Positions 25,498 to 33,466 of a stretch of DNA of 37,109 nucleotides are shown piece by piece. The DNA lies in assembly GCA_026706985.1 (NCBI GenBank), contig JAPOXR010000008.1, positions 1 to 37,109 of the forward strand. Direction: 5' to 3'. How positions within the stretch are numbered: the stretch's first letter is position 1; each line of letters begins with the position of its first letter. The notes under the pieces are model-generated. The model was not told the DNA's origin and ran no database searches. It saw only the letters and a program-made list of their open reading frames with translations. A program made the position numbers and the translations under genes. The stretch is from Paracoccaceae bacterium. Its GTDB lineage: Bacteria > Pseudomonadota > Alphaproteobacteria > Rhodobacterales > Rhodobacteraceae.

Positions 25498-27018
25498 ATG
25501 GATGTGATCACGCTGCTCATTGACGGGATTTTCACCGCGCTGCAGCCCCTGAATCTCGGGCTGGCACTGCTCGGTGTGGTGATCGGGCTCTTTGTCGGTG
25601 CGATGCCGGGTCTCGGATCGGTCAACGGGGTTGCGATCCTGCTACCTTTCACTTTCGTCATTCAGCAGATTACCGGATCGGTTTCCTCACCGATGATTTT
25701 TCTCGCCGCCATCTATTACGGTGCCATGTACGGCGGTGCGATTTCTTCGATCACGCTGGGTATCCCTGGAGCATCAACCGCAGTCGCGACAACTTTTGAC
25801 GGCAGGCCACTGGCATTACAGGGCAAGGCTGACCGGGCGTTGGTGATCGCGGCGCTGGCGTCATTCGTCGGCGGTACGGTGTCGACAATCCTGTTTACCG
25901 GAGCGGCACCCCTGCTTGCGAGTGTGGCGCTGAAATTCGGAAATCCGGAGATTTTTGCCCTTATGCTGCTGGCTTTCGCGACCTTTGTCGGCCTCGGCGG
26001 GGATGACATTCCGAAAACAATCATTTCGATCTGTCTCGGTCTGATTCTCTCAGCTGTCGGATTCGACATCATTTCCGGCGCCCCGCGGCTGTTACTGTTC
26101 GACTCAACCGCCTGGTTCAGCCGCGGTATCCAATTCCTGGTGCTGGCGATCGGGGTCTATGGCATCGGCGAGATGCTGTGGACAATCAATTCGACACGCT
26201 ACAAAACGGAGATGACCGAGGCGCGGATCACACTGGGCCGCATGCGTGCGGCTCTGGCAGGTGCGTCCGAGGCCTGGAAGGGCACCTTGATCGGCTCGCT
26301 GCTCGGATTCTTTGTCGGCATTCTGCCCGCAGCCGGCGCCACTCCGGGTTCACTGATGGCCTATGGCGTCGCCAAGATGGTCTCGAAAGACCCGTCGAAA
26401 TTCGGTCACGGTGAACCGGATGGAGTCGCGGCACCGGAATCGGCGAATAATTCCGCCTCGACCGGTGCCATGCTGCCGATGATGACGCTTGGAATTCCGG
26501 GATCGCCGACCACCGCCGTCCTGCTTGCCGGCATGGTGATCTGGGGTTTGACGCCGGGGCCGCGCCTGTTCACCGACCAGCCGGATTTTGTCTGGCCGTT
26601 GATTGGTTCATTTTACATCTCCAACCTGATCGCCGTGGTCATGAATCTGGCCTTCATCCCTCTGTTTCTGCGGGTTCTCCGCATGCCCTTCACCATCCTG
26701 GCGCCGCTGATTTTCGTATTGTCGGTGGTCGGTGTCTTCGCCGCTTACCAGAATATCTATGATGTCTGGTTGATGCTGTTTTTCGGCATCGGTGCCTTCT
26801 TCCTGCGGATTCTGAATTATCCTCTGGCACCGGCGGTTCTGGCAATTGTCCTTGGTCCGATCGCCGAGCCGACGCTGCGGCAGTCACTCATACTCTCGGA
26901 TGGAAGCTGGATGATTTTCCTCAACCGGCCGATCGCCGGTCCGATCACGATCGTGGCGATCGTGCTGATACTGTTACCGCTTGTCGGTCTGATCCGGCGC
27001 AGACTCCTCCGCCGATAA
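25498..27018 (+). CDS. tctA: TTT transporter large membrane subunit (TctA family)
   Basis: This 506-residue inner-membrane transporter has about a dozen hydrophobic segments. Both copies of the conserved TctA repeat motif are clear: FVGAMPGLGSVNGVAILLPF (33-52) and FFVGILPAAGATPGSLMAYGVAK in the second half. YYGAMYGGAISSITLGIPG and SASTGAMLPMMTLGIPGSPTTAVLL are also present. These Gly/Pro-rich motifs form the substrate path. The gene ends the operon; the stop at 27018 is 28 bp from the stop of the convergent gcrA gene. No strong terminator was seen in that gap. Confidence 0.95.
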   Translation: MDVITLLIDGIFTALQPLNLGLALLGVVIGLFVGAMPGLGSVNGVAILLPFTFVIQQITGSVSSPMIFLAAIYYGAMYGGAISSITLGIPGASTAVATTFDGRPLALQGKADRALVIAALASFVGGTVSTILFTGAAPLLASVALKFGNPEIFALMLLAFATFVGLGGDDIPKTIISICLGLILSAVGFDIISGAPRLLLFDSTAWFSRGIQFLVLAIGVYGIGEMLWTINSTRYKTEMTEARITLGRMRAALAGASEAWKGTLIGSLLGFFVGILPAAGATPGSLMAYGVAKMVSKDPSKFGHGEPDGVAAPESANNSASTGAMLPMMTLGIPGSPTTAVLLAGMVIWGLTPGPRLFTDQPDFVWPLIGSFYISNLIAVVMNLAFIPLFLRVLRMPFTILAPLIFVLSVVGVFAAYQNIYDVWLMLFFGIGAFFLRILNYPLAPAVLAIVLGPIAEPTLRQSLILSDGSWMIFLNRPIAGPITIVAIVLILLPLVGLIRRRLLRR

Positions 27019-27046
27019 ACTCCCCGACCGGCTGTTGGCCTGCCGC

Positions 27047-27604
27047 TCAGGTTCGGGAAAAGCTGGCGAAATTGGGTTTGTTCTGCGGTTTGCGGTCGCG
27101 CCGCGAAGTCACGGGCTGTGCGGCGACATTATTATGGGGCTCGCAATAAGGTTTTCCCGCTTCGCTTGGCCGCCCGCAGAACCAGAACTCGTTGGTTGCC
27201 GGATCTCCGATCGGCCATTTGCAGGTTCGTTCATTCAGCTCCATCAGGTGCAGCTTCAGCGATTCCTCTTCCGCCTTTTTGGCGGTTTCATGGTAGCCTT
27301 CGATCACCGTCGCAGGGTCTGTTGCCTCACCGGTCACGCCTTCCGTATCTGCCTCAGCACCGGTCAGATCGTCGGAGAAACTCTGCTCAGCAGTCTGCTG
27401 CGGCTCGCTGGCGACTGTCTGCTGTTTGCTCTCCGCATCGCCCGCCATCCGCTTGGTGTTTTTCCGCGAAAGGCCCAGCCTGTGCGCTTTGCCGATCACC
27501 GCATTCCGGGTCACGCCGCCGAGTTCGGTCGCAATATCGGCTGCCGCCCGTCCGTCGAGCCACAATTTCTTCAGCCGCGCGACACGCTCATCAGTCCAAC
27601 TCAT
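27047..27604 (-). CDS. gcrA: GcrA cell-cycle regulator
   Basis: This 185-residue GcrA-family protein acts with sigma-70 RNA polymerase at promoters carrying CcrM-methylated GANTC sites in alphaproteobacteria. The N-terminal block MSWTDERVARLKKLWLDGRAAADIATELGGVTRNAVIGKAHRLGLS (1-46) is the diagnostic HTH. The C-terminal block ERTCKWPIGDPATNEFWFCG followed by KPYCEPHNNVAAQP, with its Cys/His residues, is the sigma-interacting domain. An acidic, low-complexity linker lies between. The ATG at 27604 has GGGGA 7 nt upstream; a longer frame to 27670 lacks conservation. It is divergent from argD across a 177-bp promoter region that itself holds two GANTC sites. This gene is the main taxonomic marker of the window. 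Confidence 0.93.
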   Translation of the reverse strand: MSWTDERVARLKKLWLDGRAAADIATELGGVTRNAVIGKAHRLGLSRKNTKRMAGDAESKQQTVASEPQQTAEQSFSDDLTGAEADTEGVTGEATDPATVIEGYHETAKKAEEESLKLHLMELNERTCKWPIGDPATNEFWFCGRPSEAGKPYCEPHNNVAAQPVTSRRDRKPQNKPNFASFSRT

Positions 27605-27724
27605 CCACTTATCCCCGCGCTCACGATTATTTATGCGCCACATTGTCAGATAATGGCGCTTCGCCGGCAATCAAGACCTGTCGCCATCAATGAGGCGCCG
27701 GTACCGCTGATCGCGAATCAACAA

Positions 27725-27753
27725 TTGACTCGGAATCGCCGGAATTGCTATCG
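27725..27753 (+). promoter_or_regulatory. Candidate argD promoter with two GANTC sites
   Basis: TTGACT (27725-27730) and CTATCG (27748-27753), 17 bp apart, could form a -35/-10 pair about 30 bp upstream of argD. Two CcrM-type GANTC sites lie in it, GACTC at 27727-27731 (overlapping the -35) and GAATC at 27733-27737. The -10 match is weak. Methylation-dependent control is a hypothesis. Confidence 0.45.
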
Positions 27754-27781
27754 GTTCCGTTTTTGTTGCTGGAGAAAATCC

Positions 27782-28966
27782 ATGAGCTTCAACCTTGTGC
27801 AGGCCTATGCGCGTGCGCCGATGGTGTTCGAGCGGGGCGAGGGCAGCTGGCTCTTCGATACTCAGGGCGAAAAGTGGCTGGATGCCGGTGCCGGGATCGC
27901 CGTCAACGTCCTCGGCCATGCGGACCCAAGGCTTGTCCGGGTGCTGACCGAGCAGGCCGGCCGGCTGTGGCACACCTCGAATCTGTACCGGATTGCCGAG
28001 CAGGAACGGCTGGCACAAGCATTGACCGAGCGGACATTCGCCGCCAGCGTGTTTTTCACCAATTCCGGCACCGAGGCCTGCGAAGCGGCCGTCAAGATGG
28101 CGCGCCGTTACTGGCATATCAAGGGCAGCCCGGAGAGAAATGAGATCATTACCCTGAACGCCTCCTTTCATGGCCGGAGCCTCGGCATGATTTCAGCCGC
28201 CGGCGGGGAAAAGCTTATCGATGGATTCAGCCCGCTGCTGCCGGGTTTCAGGCGGGTGGATGCCAACGATTCTGACGCTGTCGCCGAGGCGGTGGATGCG
28301 AATACAGCGGCGATCATGGTCGAGCCGGTGCTGGGCGAGGGTGGTATTCTGCCCTTGGAGGATTGGTATCTTGCCGGCCTGCGGGAGTTATGCGACCGCA
28401 CCGGATGCCTGCTGATCCTTGATGAAATCCAATGCGGCATGGGCCGCACAGGCAAACTGTTCGCGCATGAATGGACGGGGATTGAGCCTGACATCATGGC
28501 AATCGCCAAAGGAATCGGCGGTGGATTTCCATTGGGGGCCTGCCTGGCAAAGGCGCATGCGGCAGAGGGAATTTCCCCCGGTACGCACGGCTCGACCTAT
28601 GGTGGAAATCCCCTGGCCTGCAGAATTGGCAGGGAGGTGCTGGACATCGTGGCGGAACCGGAATTCCTCGCCGATGTCAGAGAAAAAGCCGGCCGGTTGC
28701 GGCAGCGGCTGGAAGCGGTGGTTGCCACCCGTCCCGACATCTTCACCGAAATCCGTGGATCCGGCCTGATGCTCGGTCTTGTCTGCAAGGTTCCCGGCAG
28801 CGATGTCATTGAAGCCGGTTACCGGCGCAATCTCTTGACGGTTCCGGCGAGCGGCAATGTTGTGCGAATTCTACCACCTCTCACCGCCACCCCGGATGAA
28901 CTCGATGAGGTCTGCCTGCGGCTGGATTCGGCGGCGGCGGAGATAGAGGCTGGTTCCCATGCCTGA
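27782..28966 (+). CDS. argD: Acetylornithine aminotransferase
   Basis: This 394-residue class-III PLP aminotransferase makes N-acetylornithine from N-acetylglutamate semialdehyde in arginine synthesis. Conserved blocks are [74 protein letters not shown] (with the Asp pairing the pyridine nitrogen) and [17 protein letters not shown], which carries the Schiff-base Lys. The ATG at 27782 has TGGAGA about 8 nt upstream; a much longer open frame upstream is antisense to gcrA and not coding. The gene overlaps argF by 8 bp, the usual arrangement in alphaproteobacteria. Confidence 0.95.
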   Translation: MSFNLVQAYARAPMVFERGEGSWLFDTQGEKWLDAGAGIAVNVLGHADPRLVRVLTEQAGRLWHTSNLYRIAEQERLAQALTERTFAASVFFTNSGTEACEAAVKMARRYWHIKGSPERNEIITLNASFHGRSLGMISAAGGEKLIDGFSPLLPGFRRVDANDSDAVAEAVDANTAAIMVEPVLGEGGILPLEDWYLAGLRELCDRTGCLLILDEIQCGMGRTGKLFAHEWTGIEPDIMAIAKGIGGGFPLGACLAKAHAAEGISPGTHGSTYGGNPLACRIGREVLDIVAEPEFLADVREKAGRLRQRLEAVVATRPDIFTEIRGSGLMLGLVCKVPGSDVIEAGYRRNLLTVPASGNVVRILPPLTATPDELDEVCLRLDSAAAEIEAGSHA

Positions 28967-29876
28967 CTTTCTCGAAATCGCCGGGACCGCGCCGCCGGAC
29001 CTTCGTGAAATCATGCGCGAGGCTGCGGCCATGAAAGCGAAACGCAAGGCGCTGCCACGCGGCACGACCGACAGCGAACGGCCGTTGCAAGGGCATATCG
29101 CGGCGCTGATTTTCGAAAAACCCTCGACACGGACCCGGATGTCATTTGATGTCGGCATCCGCCAGCTCGGCGGGCAATCCATCCTGCTATCGGGGGGCGA
29201 CATCCATCTCGGCGGAGCCGAAACCGCGGCCGATACAGCGCGGATTGTCAGCAGATTTGCCGATCTGGCAATGATCCGGACATTCGGGGCGGACTCTCTC
29301 GCCGAATTCGCCGCCGCCGCTTCTGTGCCGGTGGTGAATGGGTTGACCAACATTTCGCATCCCTGCCAGGTGATGGCGGACATCATGACATTTGAGGAAT
29401 TTCGGGGGCCGATTGCCGGAAAATCCGTTGCCTGGGTCGGCGTCGGTACGAATGTCTGCAATTCATTTGTCGAGGCGTCGGCACAGTTTGAGTTTGATCT
29501 CATCTTTTCCGGCCCGTCGGAACTCGCGCCGGACACCGCATGCCTCGAATTCGCCGGCTCCAGGATCCAATATGAGGATGATCCGGCAAGCGCGGTCGCC
29601 GCTGCCGATCTGGTGGTCACCGACGCATGGACATCAATGCATGACTCACCCGGCAAATTGGACGAGACACTGCAGTCGCTGCTTCCCTATCAGGTCAATG
29701 AAGCGCTGATGTCGAAGGCGCCGTCCGAGGCGCTGTTCATGCACTGTCTGCCGGCACACAGGGGTGAGGAGGTGACCTCACCGGTGCTTGACGGTGCGCA
29801 GTCGGTCGTTTTTGACGAGGCGGAAAACAGGCTGCATGTGCAGAAGGCAATTCTGCGTTGGTGCCTCGGCGTGTAG
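28959..29876 (+). CDS. argF: Ornithine carbamoyltransferase
   Basis: This 305-residue enzyme joins carbamoyl phosphate and ornithine to citrulline. Carbamoyl-phosphate motifs are intact: [25 protein letters not shown] and [13 protein letters not shown]. The ornithine side is slightly unusual. The segment normally reading VGDGNNV is VGVGTNV here, and the SMG loop is DAWTSMHD. The second Asn of the former and the Asp, Ser and Met of the latter are kept, so activity is probably retained. Translation is coupled to argD (8-bp overlap). The stop TAG directly abuts the stop of the convergent rhomboid gene with no spacer. The common alphaproteobacterial neighbour hslO is absent. Confidence 0.93.
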   Translation: MPDFLEIAGTAPPDLREIMREAAAMKAKRKALPRGTTDSERPLQGHIAALIFEKPSTRTRMSFDVGIRQLGGQSILLSGGDIHLGGAETAADTARIVSRFADLAMIRTFGADSLAEFAAAASVPVVNGLTNISHPCQVMADIMTFEEFRGPIAGKSVAWVGVGTNVCNSFVEASAQFEFDLIFSGPSELAPDTACLEFAGSRIQYEDDPASAVAAADLVVTDAWTSMHDSPGKLDETLQSLLPYQVNEALMSKAPSEALFMHCLPAHRGEEVTSPVLDGAQSVVFDEAENRLHVQKAILRWCLGV

Positions 29877-30809
29877 TCATCGGCGCATCCGGGTCACCGA
29901 AGGCCTGTTTTCAATCGGTTCCTCACTGGCGGAGCGCCGCCTCCAGATCTGTCGTTGTCCATCCTCATACGGCTCCTGAGTGTCAGGAACGGGTGCCTGC
30001 AGGGGAACGACTCGTTTCCAAGGATTCGTGACTTCAACTTTTCGCATGGCCTGTTGCCGGCTGCTTCGCAGAGCCCGGCGGCGTAATCTGCGGCGGTAGG
30101 GGAGCAGCAACAGCATACCGGAAATGAATCCGCCGATATGGATCCAATGCGCTGTCTGGCTTGTCATTGACTCCGACAATGCTCCGGTCAAATCGATTGC
30201 CAGCATGACGCCCAGCAGAATCCAGGCTGGAAGTGCAAATCTGATAAAAAGGATCGGCCAATAGCCCCATCTCCGCCGTCGCCAGATAAACATCAGCAGA
30301 ATGGAAAACGGCCAGACGGGGTTCGGCAGCAGGAGCAGTAGTTCGATGCGGGACCTTGGGAGCAGCAGGACATAACCGGCAACCAGTCCGGCAACCGCAC
30401 CGGATGCGCCACCGGCAATGGACCAGAGATCTTCCAAAGTGAGCACATAAAGGAATGCGCCGCACAGGCCGCAGGCAAGATAGTAGGCGAGAAATATGAA
30501 ATGTCCGAGGGCATCTTCGAGGTTGTCACCGACGATATAGAGAACGATCATGTTGGTGAGCAGATGCAGCAGGTCGCCATGCAAAAACATATGTGAGACA
30601 AATCCGGTCCATCCGGTCAGCGAGTTGTCATATACCCGCCTGAGGCTCCACCCATCCCAGGCCTCCTGGATCGAAATACTGCTCCCGAAGAGTGGCTCTC
30701 CGAATGGGGTTCCGTACCAGACAAAAAGCAGCATGTTTGCCGCAATCAGCGCCCAGGTCACGTAGGGGCGGCTTTGGGTGGGAATTCTGTCCCGTAGAGG
30801 AATGAGCAA
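29877..30809 (-). CDS. Rhomboid-family intramembrane serine protease
   Basis: This 310-residue inner-membrane protease has six or seven hydrophobic segments followed by a basic cytoplasmic tail of about 70 residues (from RRRLRRRALRSS). Catalytic signatures are complete: HMFLHGDLLHLLTNM in the loop/TM2 region, Ser136 in GGASGAVAG, and His224 in HWIHIGGFISG. Substrates are unknown. The start appears to be a TTG at 30809 with AGGG about 9 nt upstream; no in-frame ATG offers a better fit. The cupin gene lies 36 bp upstream on the same strand, so they may share a transcript. The end abuts the argF stop. Confidence 0.9.
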   Translation of the reverse strand: MLIPLRDRIPTQSRPYVTWALIAANMLLFVWYGTPFGEPLFGSSISIQEAWDGWSLRRVYDNSLTGWTGFVSHMFLHGDLLHLLTNMIVLYIVGDNLEDALGHFIFLAYYLACGLCGAFLYVLTLEDLWSIAGGASGAVAGLVAGYVLLLPRSRIELLLLLPNPVWPFSILLMFIWRRRRWGYWPILFIRFALPAWILLGVMLAIDLTGALSESMTSQTAHWIHIGGFISGMLLLLPYRRRLRRRALRSSRQQAMRKVEVTNPWKRVVPLQAPVPDTQEPYEDGQRQIWRRRSASEEPIENRPSVTRMRR

Positions 30810-30845
30810 CGAATTTGTCCCTGGGCCGAAAGCCGCTTCCGCCGG

Positions 30846-31142
30846 CTATGGCTTCAGTTCCACCTCGATAAAGCGGAACCGGTCCGTCCAGGCATTGATC
30901 ACGTTATGCTCAACACCTGCCGGGCGGAAATAAGGCTCTCCCACGGTGAGTTGTGCCACCGAACGGCCGCCATCGGCATCAATGATCGTCAATGGCCCGC
31001 TGGTCATCGGTACCACCAGATAATCCATTTCATGGCGGTGGTGGCCGGTCTCCTGACCGGCGGCAAAACTCCACTCGGTCACCCTGACCCTGTCATTATC
31101 GATCTGGACCGTTGATCGCGCTGTAGTGCTTTTTTGTGTCAT
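30846..31142 (-). CDS. Small cupin-domain protein
   Basis: This 98-residue single-domain cupin has the metal-site pattern GHHRHEMDYLVVPMTSG (cupin motif 1, His pair and Glu-like residues) and PYFRPAGVEHNVINAW (motif 2). Such proteins can be enzymes, such as dioxygenases or isomerases, or ligand sensors; the sequence does not decide. It reads toward the rhomboid gene and is divergent from the EamA exporter gene across 138 bp. Confidence 0.85.
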   Translation of the reverse strand: MTQKSTTARSTVQIDNDRVRVTEWSFAAGQETGHHRHEMDYLVVPMTSGPLTIIDADGGRSVAQLTVGEPYFRPAGVEHNVINAWTDRFRFIEVELKP

Positions 31143-31280
31143 GAAGGCCTCTCCATCAAAATCAACCGCTGAGGCTCAGTGCCTACCGCTTGCAGCTTCG
31201 ACTTCATTGCATATAGGCAGCCCTGATTTTGGGTGAAATCCCGAAAATCCAGCACACCCATACATTCCGGGATCATTGGC

Positions 31281-32237
31281 ATGGCATTTTCGAGGGCGCA
31301 AATCAGCATCTTCTGTGTGCTCGGCGCATCGGTTTCGATTTCCACCAGTGACGTCATTGTCAGGACACTGAGCCCCGATTATCCGCTGCACCAGATCGTC
31401 TTTGTCCGCACCTTGGTGGCGCTGGCGCTGACATTCCTGATTATTGTGCCGGCGGAAGGCGGCATGAGCATATTGCGCACCAGAAGACCGGTTGCGCACC
31501 TCGTGCGCAGCCTGTGCCTTGTCATTGCCAATGTCACCTTTTTTGCTGCCATTGTCGTGATGCCATTAGCGGATGCAACGGCGATCTTCTTTGTCGCGCC
31601 ATTCCTCATAACCGGCATGTCGGCCCTGTTTCTCGGCGAGCAAGTCGGTATCCGGCGATGGGCGGCATTACTCGTCGGCGGCATTGGTGTGCTGCTTATC
31701 GTGCAGCCGGGCGGACAGGGATTTCACTGGGCAATGCTGTTGCCGATGCTCGCCGCGGTCGCCTATGCCACGATGCAGACTCTGACCCGGGATATGGGAT
31801 TGTCCGAGAATGCCTCCACTATGGTTGTGTTTGTGCAGGGAACCTTCGCAGTCGCCAGCATTTTGGCGGGTCTCGCATTCGGGGATGGCAGGTTTGCCGG
31901 ATCCGGTAATCCGGCGCTTGAGTTTATCTTCCGCCCATGGGCCAGTTACACGATGCCTGACCTGCTTCTCAATTGTGCCGGTGGAGTGTTCATCACAGCC
32001 GCCGCCTATCTGCTGTCGCAGGCATACCGGTTGAGTGAAGCCGGGCTGGTGGCGCCTTTCGAGTATGTCATCCTTGTCCTCGCCGTCTTCTGGGGTATGG
32101 GATTGTGGGGTGAAATGCCGACCCTCCTGTCGGGCGGCGGAATCATCCTCATCCTGGGGGCTGGAATCTTTGTCGCCCTGCGCGAGGCACGCGTGGGTAC
32201 GATGCGGCGGACTTGGCGGATTTCGGGCCGCCGTTAA
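31281..32237 (+). CDS. EamA/DMT-family exporter
   Basis: This 318-residue inner-membrane protein has ten hydrophobic segments in two EamA repeats, the RhaT/YdcZ-like drug/metabolite transporter architecture. Marks are SIFCVLGASVSISTSDVIVRTL at the start, ADATAIFFVAPFLITGMSALFLGEQVGIRRWAALLVGGIGVLLIVQP at the end of the first repeat, and the matching AGLVAPFEYVILVLAVFWGMGLWGEMP in the second. The ATG at 31281 is preferred; a GTG at 31233 would add a polar leader. Substrates of such exporters are often amino acids or purines but cannot be named. The stop overlaps the stop of the convergent M24 gene (TTAA). Confidence 0.9.
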   Translation: MAFSRAQISIFCVLGASVSISTSDVIVRTLSPDYPLHQIVFVRTLVALALTFLIIVPAEGGMSILRTRRPVAHLVRSLCLVIANVTFFAAIVVMPLADATAIFFVAPFLITGMSALFLGEQVGIRRWAALLVGGIGVLLIVQPGGQGFHWAMLLPMLAAVAYATMQTLTRDMGLSENASTMVVFVQGTFAVASILAGLAFGDGRFAGSGNPALEFIFRPWASYTMPDLLLNCAGGVFITAAAYLLSQAYRLSEAGLVAPFEYVILVLAVFWGMGLWGEMPTLLSGGGIILILGAGIFVALREARVGTMRRTWRISGRR

Positions 32238-33343
32238 CCGATCAACGTCAATTCACGGTCGAAGGAAGTCAGCGAACGCGACGATGCTGCGGTAATAACC
32301 ACATCATCCTCAATGCGGATGCCGACCTCGCCGGGCCGGTACAGCCCGGGTTCAATGGTGATCACGACACCCTCACGCATAGCGTATGAATTTCCCATCA
32401 TCACCTGCGGTTCCTCATGCACGTAAAGGCCGAGCCCATGGCCGGTCCGGTGCAGGATAAACTCCGCAAACGGCGATTCCCGCATGACACCGGTCACCGA
32501 CTCGTCAATCTCATGCGCGGTGACGCCTGGGGCGGATACCGCTCGCCCATGCCGATTGGCCTGCAGCACCGTGTCATACATGTCCCGATTCATCTCCGAG
32601 ACGGTCTCACAGAAAAATGTGCGCGTGATATCGGCATGATAACCGCCGAAACTGGCCCCGAAATCAAACAGTAGTCCCTGGCCGCGGGATAATTTGCATG
32701 TATCGCTCGCAGAACCGTGCGGATTGGCCGAGTTTTCCCCGGCGAGCACGATCGGCTCAAAGGCAAAGCCTTCAGCCCCTTCATCCAGCATTGCATTCTT
32801 CAGCATGGCCTGTATCCGTGCCTCCGACATACCGGCGGTAATTCGTCCGGTCACACTCGCCAATGCCCGCTCGCTGATGCCGATCGCGGTTTCCATGCAG
32901 CGGATTTCCGCCGCATCCTTGCACAGGCGGATGCCGGCAATGCAGGCTTCCGCGTCACCGAGTTCGGCTTTCGGAAATCCGCGCTTCAATGCTTCATATT
33001 CGAAGACCCGCATCCTCTGGCCTTCAACGCCGATCCGGATCCTGTCCATATCCGCCCCGGCTGCCGCAAACGCCGCATCAAACCCATCGCTGTCCTGCCA
33101 GAAATGCGTATCCGCACCCGGCATTGCTGCCAGCCACTTGGCCCGCTCCAATTCCGGTATGACGGCCCGCATGCTTCCATCCGCGAAAACGAGCAGCATT
33201 GTCGGGCGTTCCATCAGGTGCAGATTGACGCCACTCAGATAGTAGAGATTTGCGCCCGGCACGATTGCGGCGGCATCAAAGCCACTTTCCGCCAAGCCCT
33301 CCCTGAGCCTCTGCATCCTGTTGTCGAATAAATCCTGCGACAC
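32234..33343 (-). CDS. Xaa-Pro dipeptidase-like M24 metallopeptidase
   Basis: This 369-residue cytosolic aminopeptidase-P/prolidase-type enzyme has all five metal ligands in place: the two Asp in LLFDFGASFGGYHADITRTF, His in HRTGHGLGLYVHEEP, Glu in ITIEPGLY, and Glu in VGIRIEDDVVIT. It cleaves peptides with proline at the second position, or related dipeptides. The N-terminal creatinase-like domain is normal. The start is a GTG at 33343 with GGGAGA upstream. It contrasts neatly with the metal-free M24 protein at 12523-13674, which has lost every one of these ligands. A 9-bp inverted repeat lies about 55 bp upstream. Confidence 0.92.
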   Translation of the reverse strand: MSQDLFDNRMQRLREGLAESGFDAAAIVPGANLYYLSGVNLHLMERPTMLLVFADGSMRAVIPELERAKWLAAMPGADTHFWQDSDGFDAAFAAAGADMDRIRIGVEGQRMRVFEYEALKRGFPKAELGDAEACIAGIRLCKDAAEIRCMETAIGISERALASVTGRITAGMSEARIQAMLKNAMLDEGAEGFAFEPIVLAGENSANPHGSASDTCKLSRGQGLLFDFGASFGGYHADITRTFFCETVSEMNRDMYDTVLQANRHGRAVSAPGVTAHEIDESVTGVMRESPFAEFILHRTGHGLGLYVHEEPQVMMGNSYAMREGVVITIEPGLYRPGEVGIRIEDDVVITAASSRSLTSFDRELTLIG

Positions 33344-33396
33344 CAGTCTTCTCCCGCATCAATCACCTGAACCGCATGCGTGAAATCGCAACCCGG

Positions 33397-33419
33397 TTTT
33401 GTCAACCGGTTTGACAAAA
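33397..33419. promoter_or_regulatory. Perfect 9-bp inverted repeat upstream of the M24 peptidase gene
   Basis: TTTTGTCAA (33397-33405) and TTGACAAAA (33411-33419) flank a 5-bp spacer, CCGGT. It lies between the start of the M24 gene (33343) and the 3' end of the truncated hsdR gene (33467). A TTGACA on the minus strand within it could be a -35. It could be an operator or the 3' stem-loop of hsdR; a lack of GC pairs makes termination unlikely. Confidence 0.45.
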
Positions 33420-33466
33420 ATCGCACACCTGAAATTCCGAATAGTAAGTGACAGTACAGACAAGGA

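Noticed and set aside
27035-27781. Upstream extension of the argD frame by about 249 codons
   Set aside because: The extension runs antisense through gcrA, which has clear family motifs; the extension has no protein-like conservation.
31139-31357. A 72-codon minus-strand frame overlapping the cupin start by 4 bp
   Set aside because: It is antisense to the start of the EamA gene, has no recognisable motif, and could be a shadow; not enough to call a gene.
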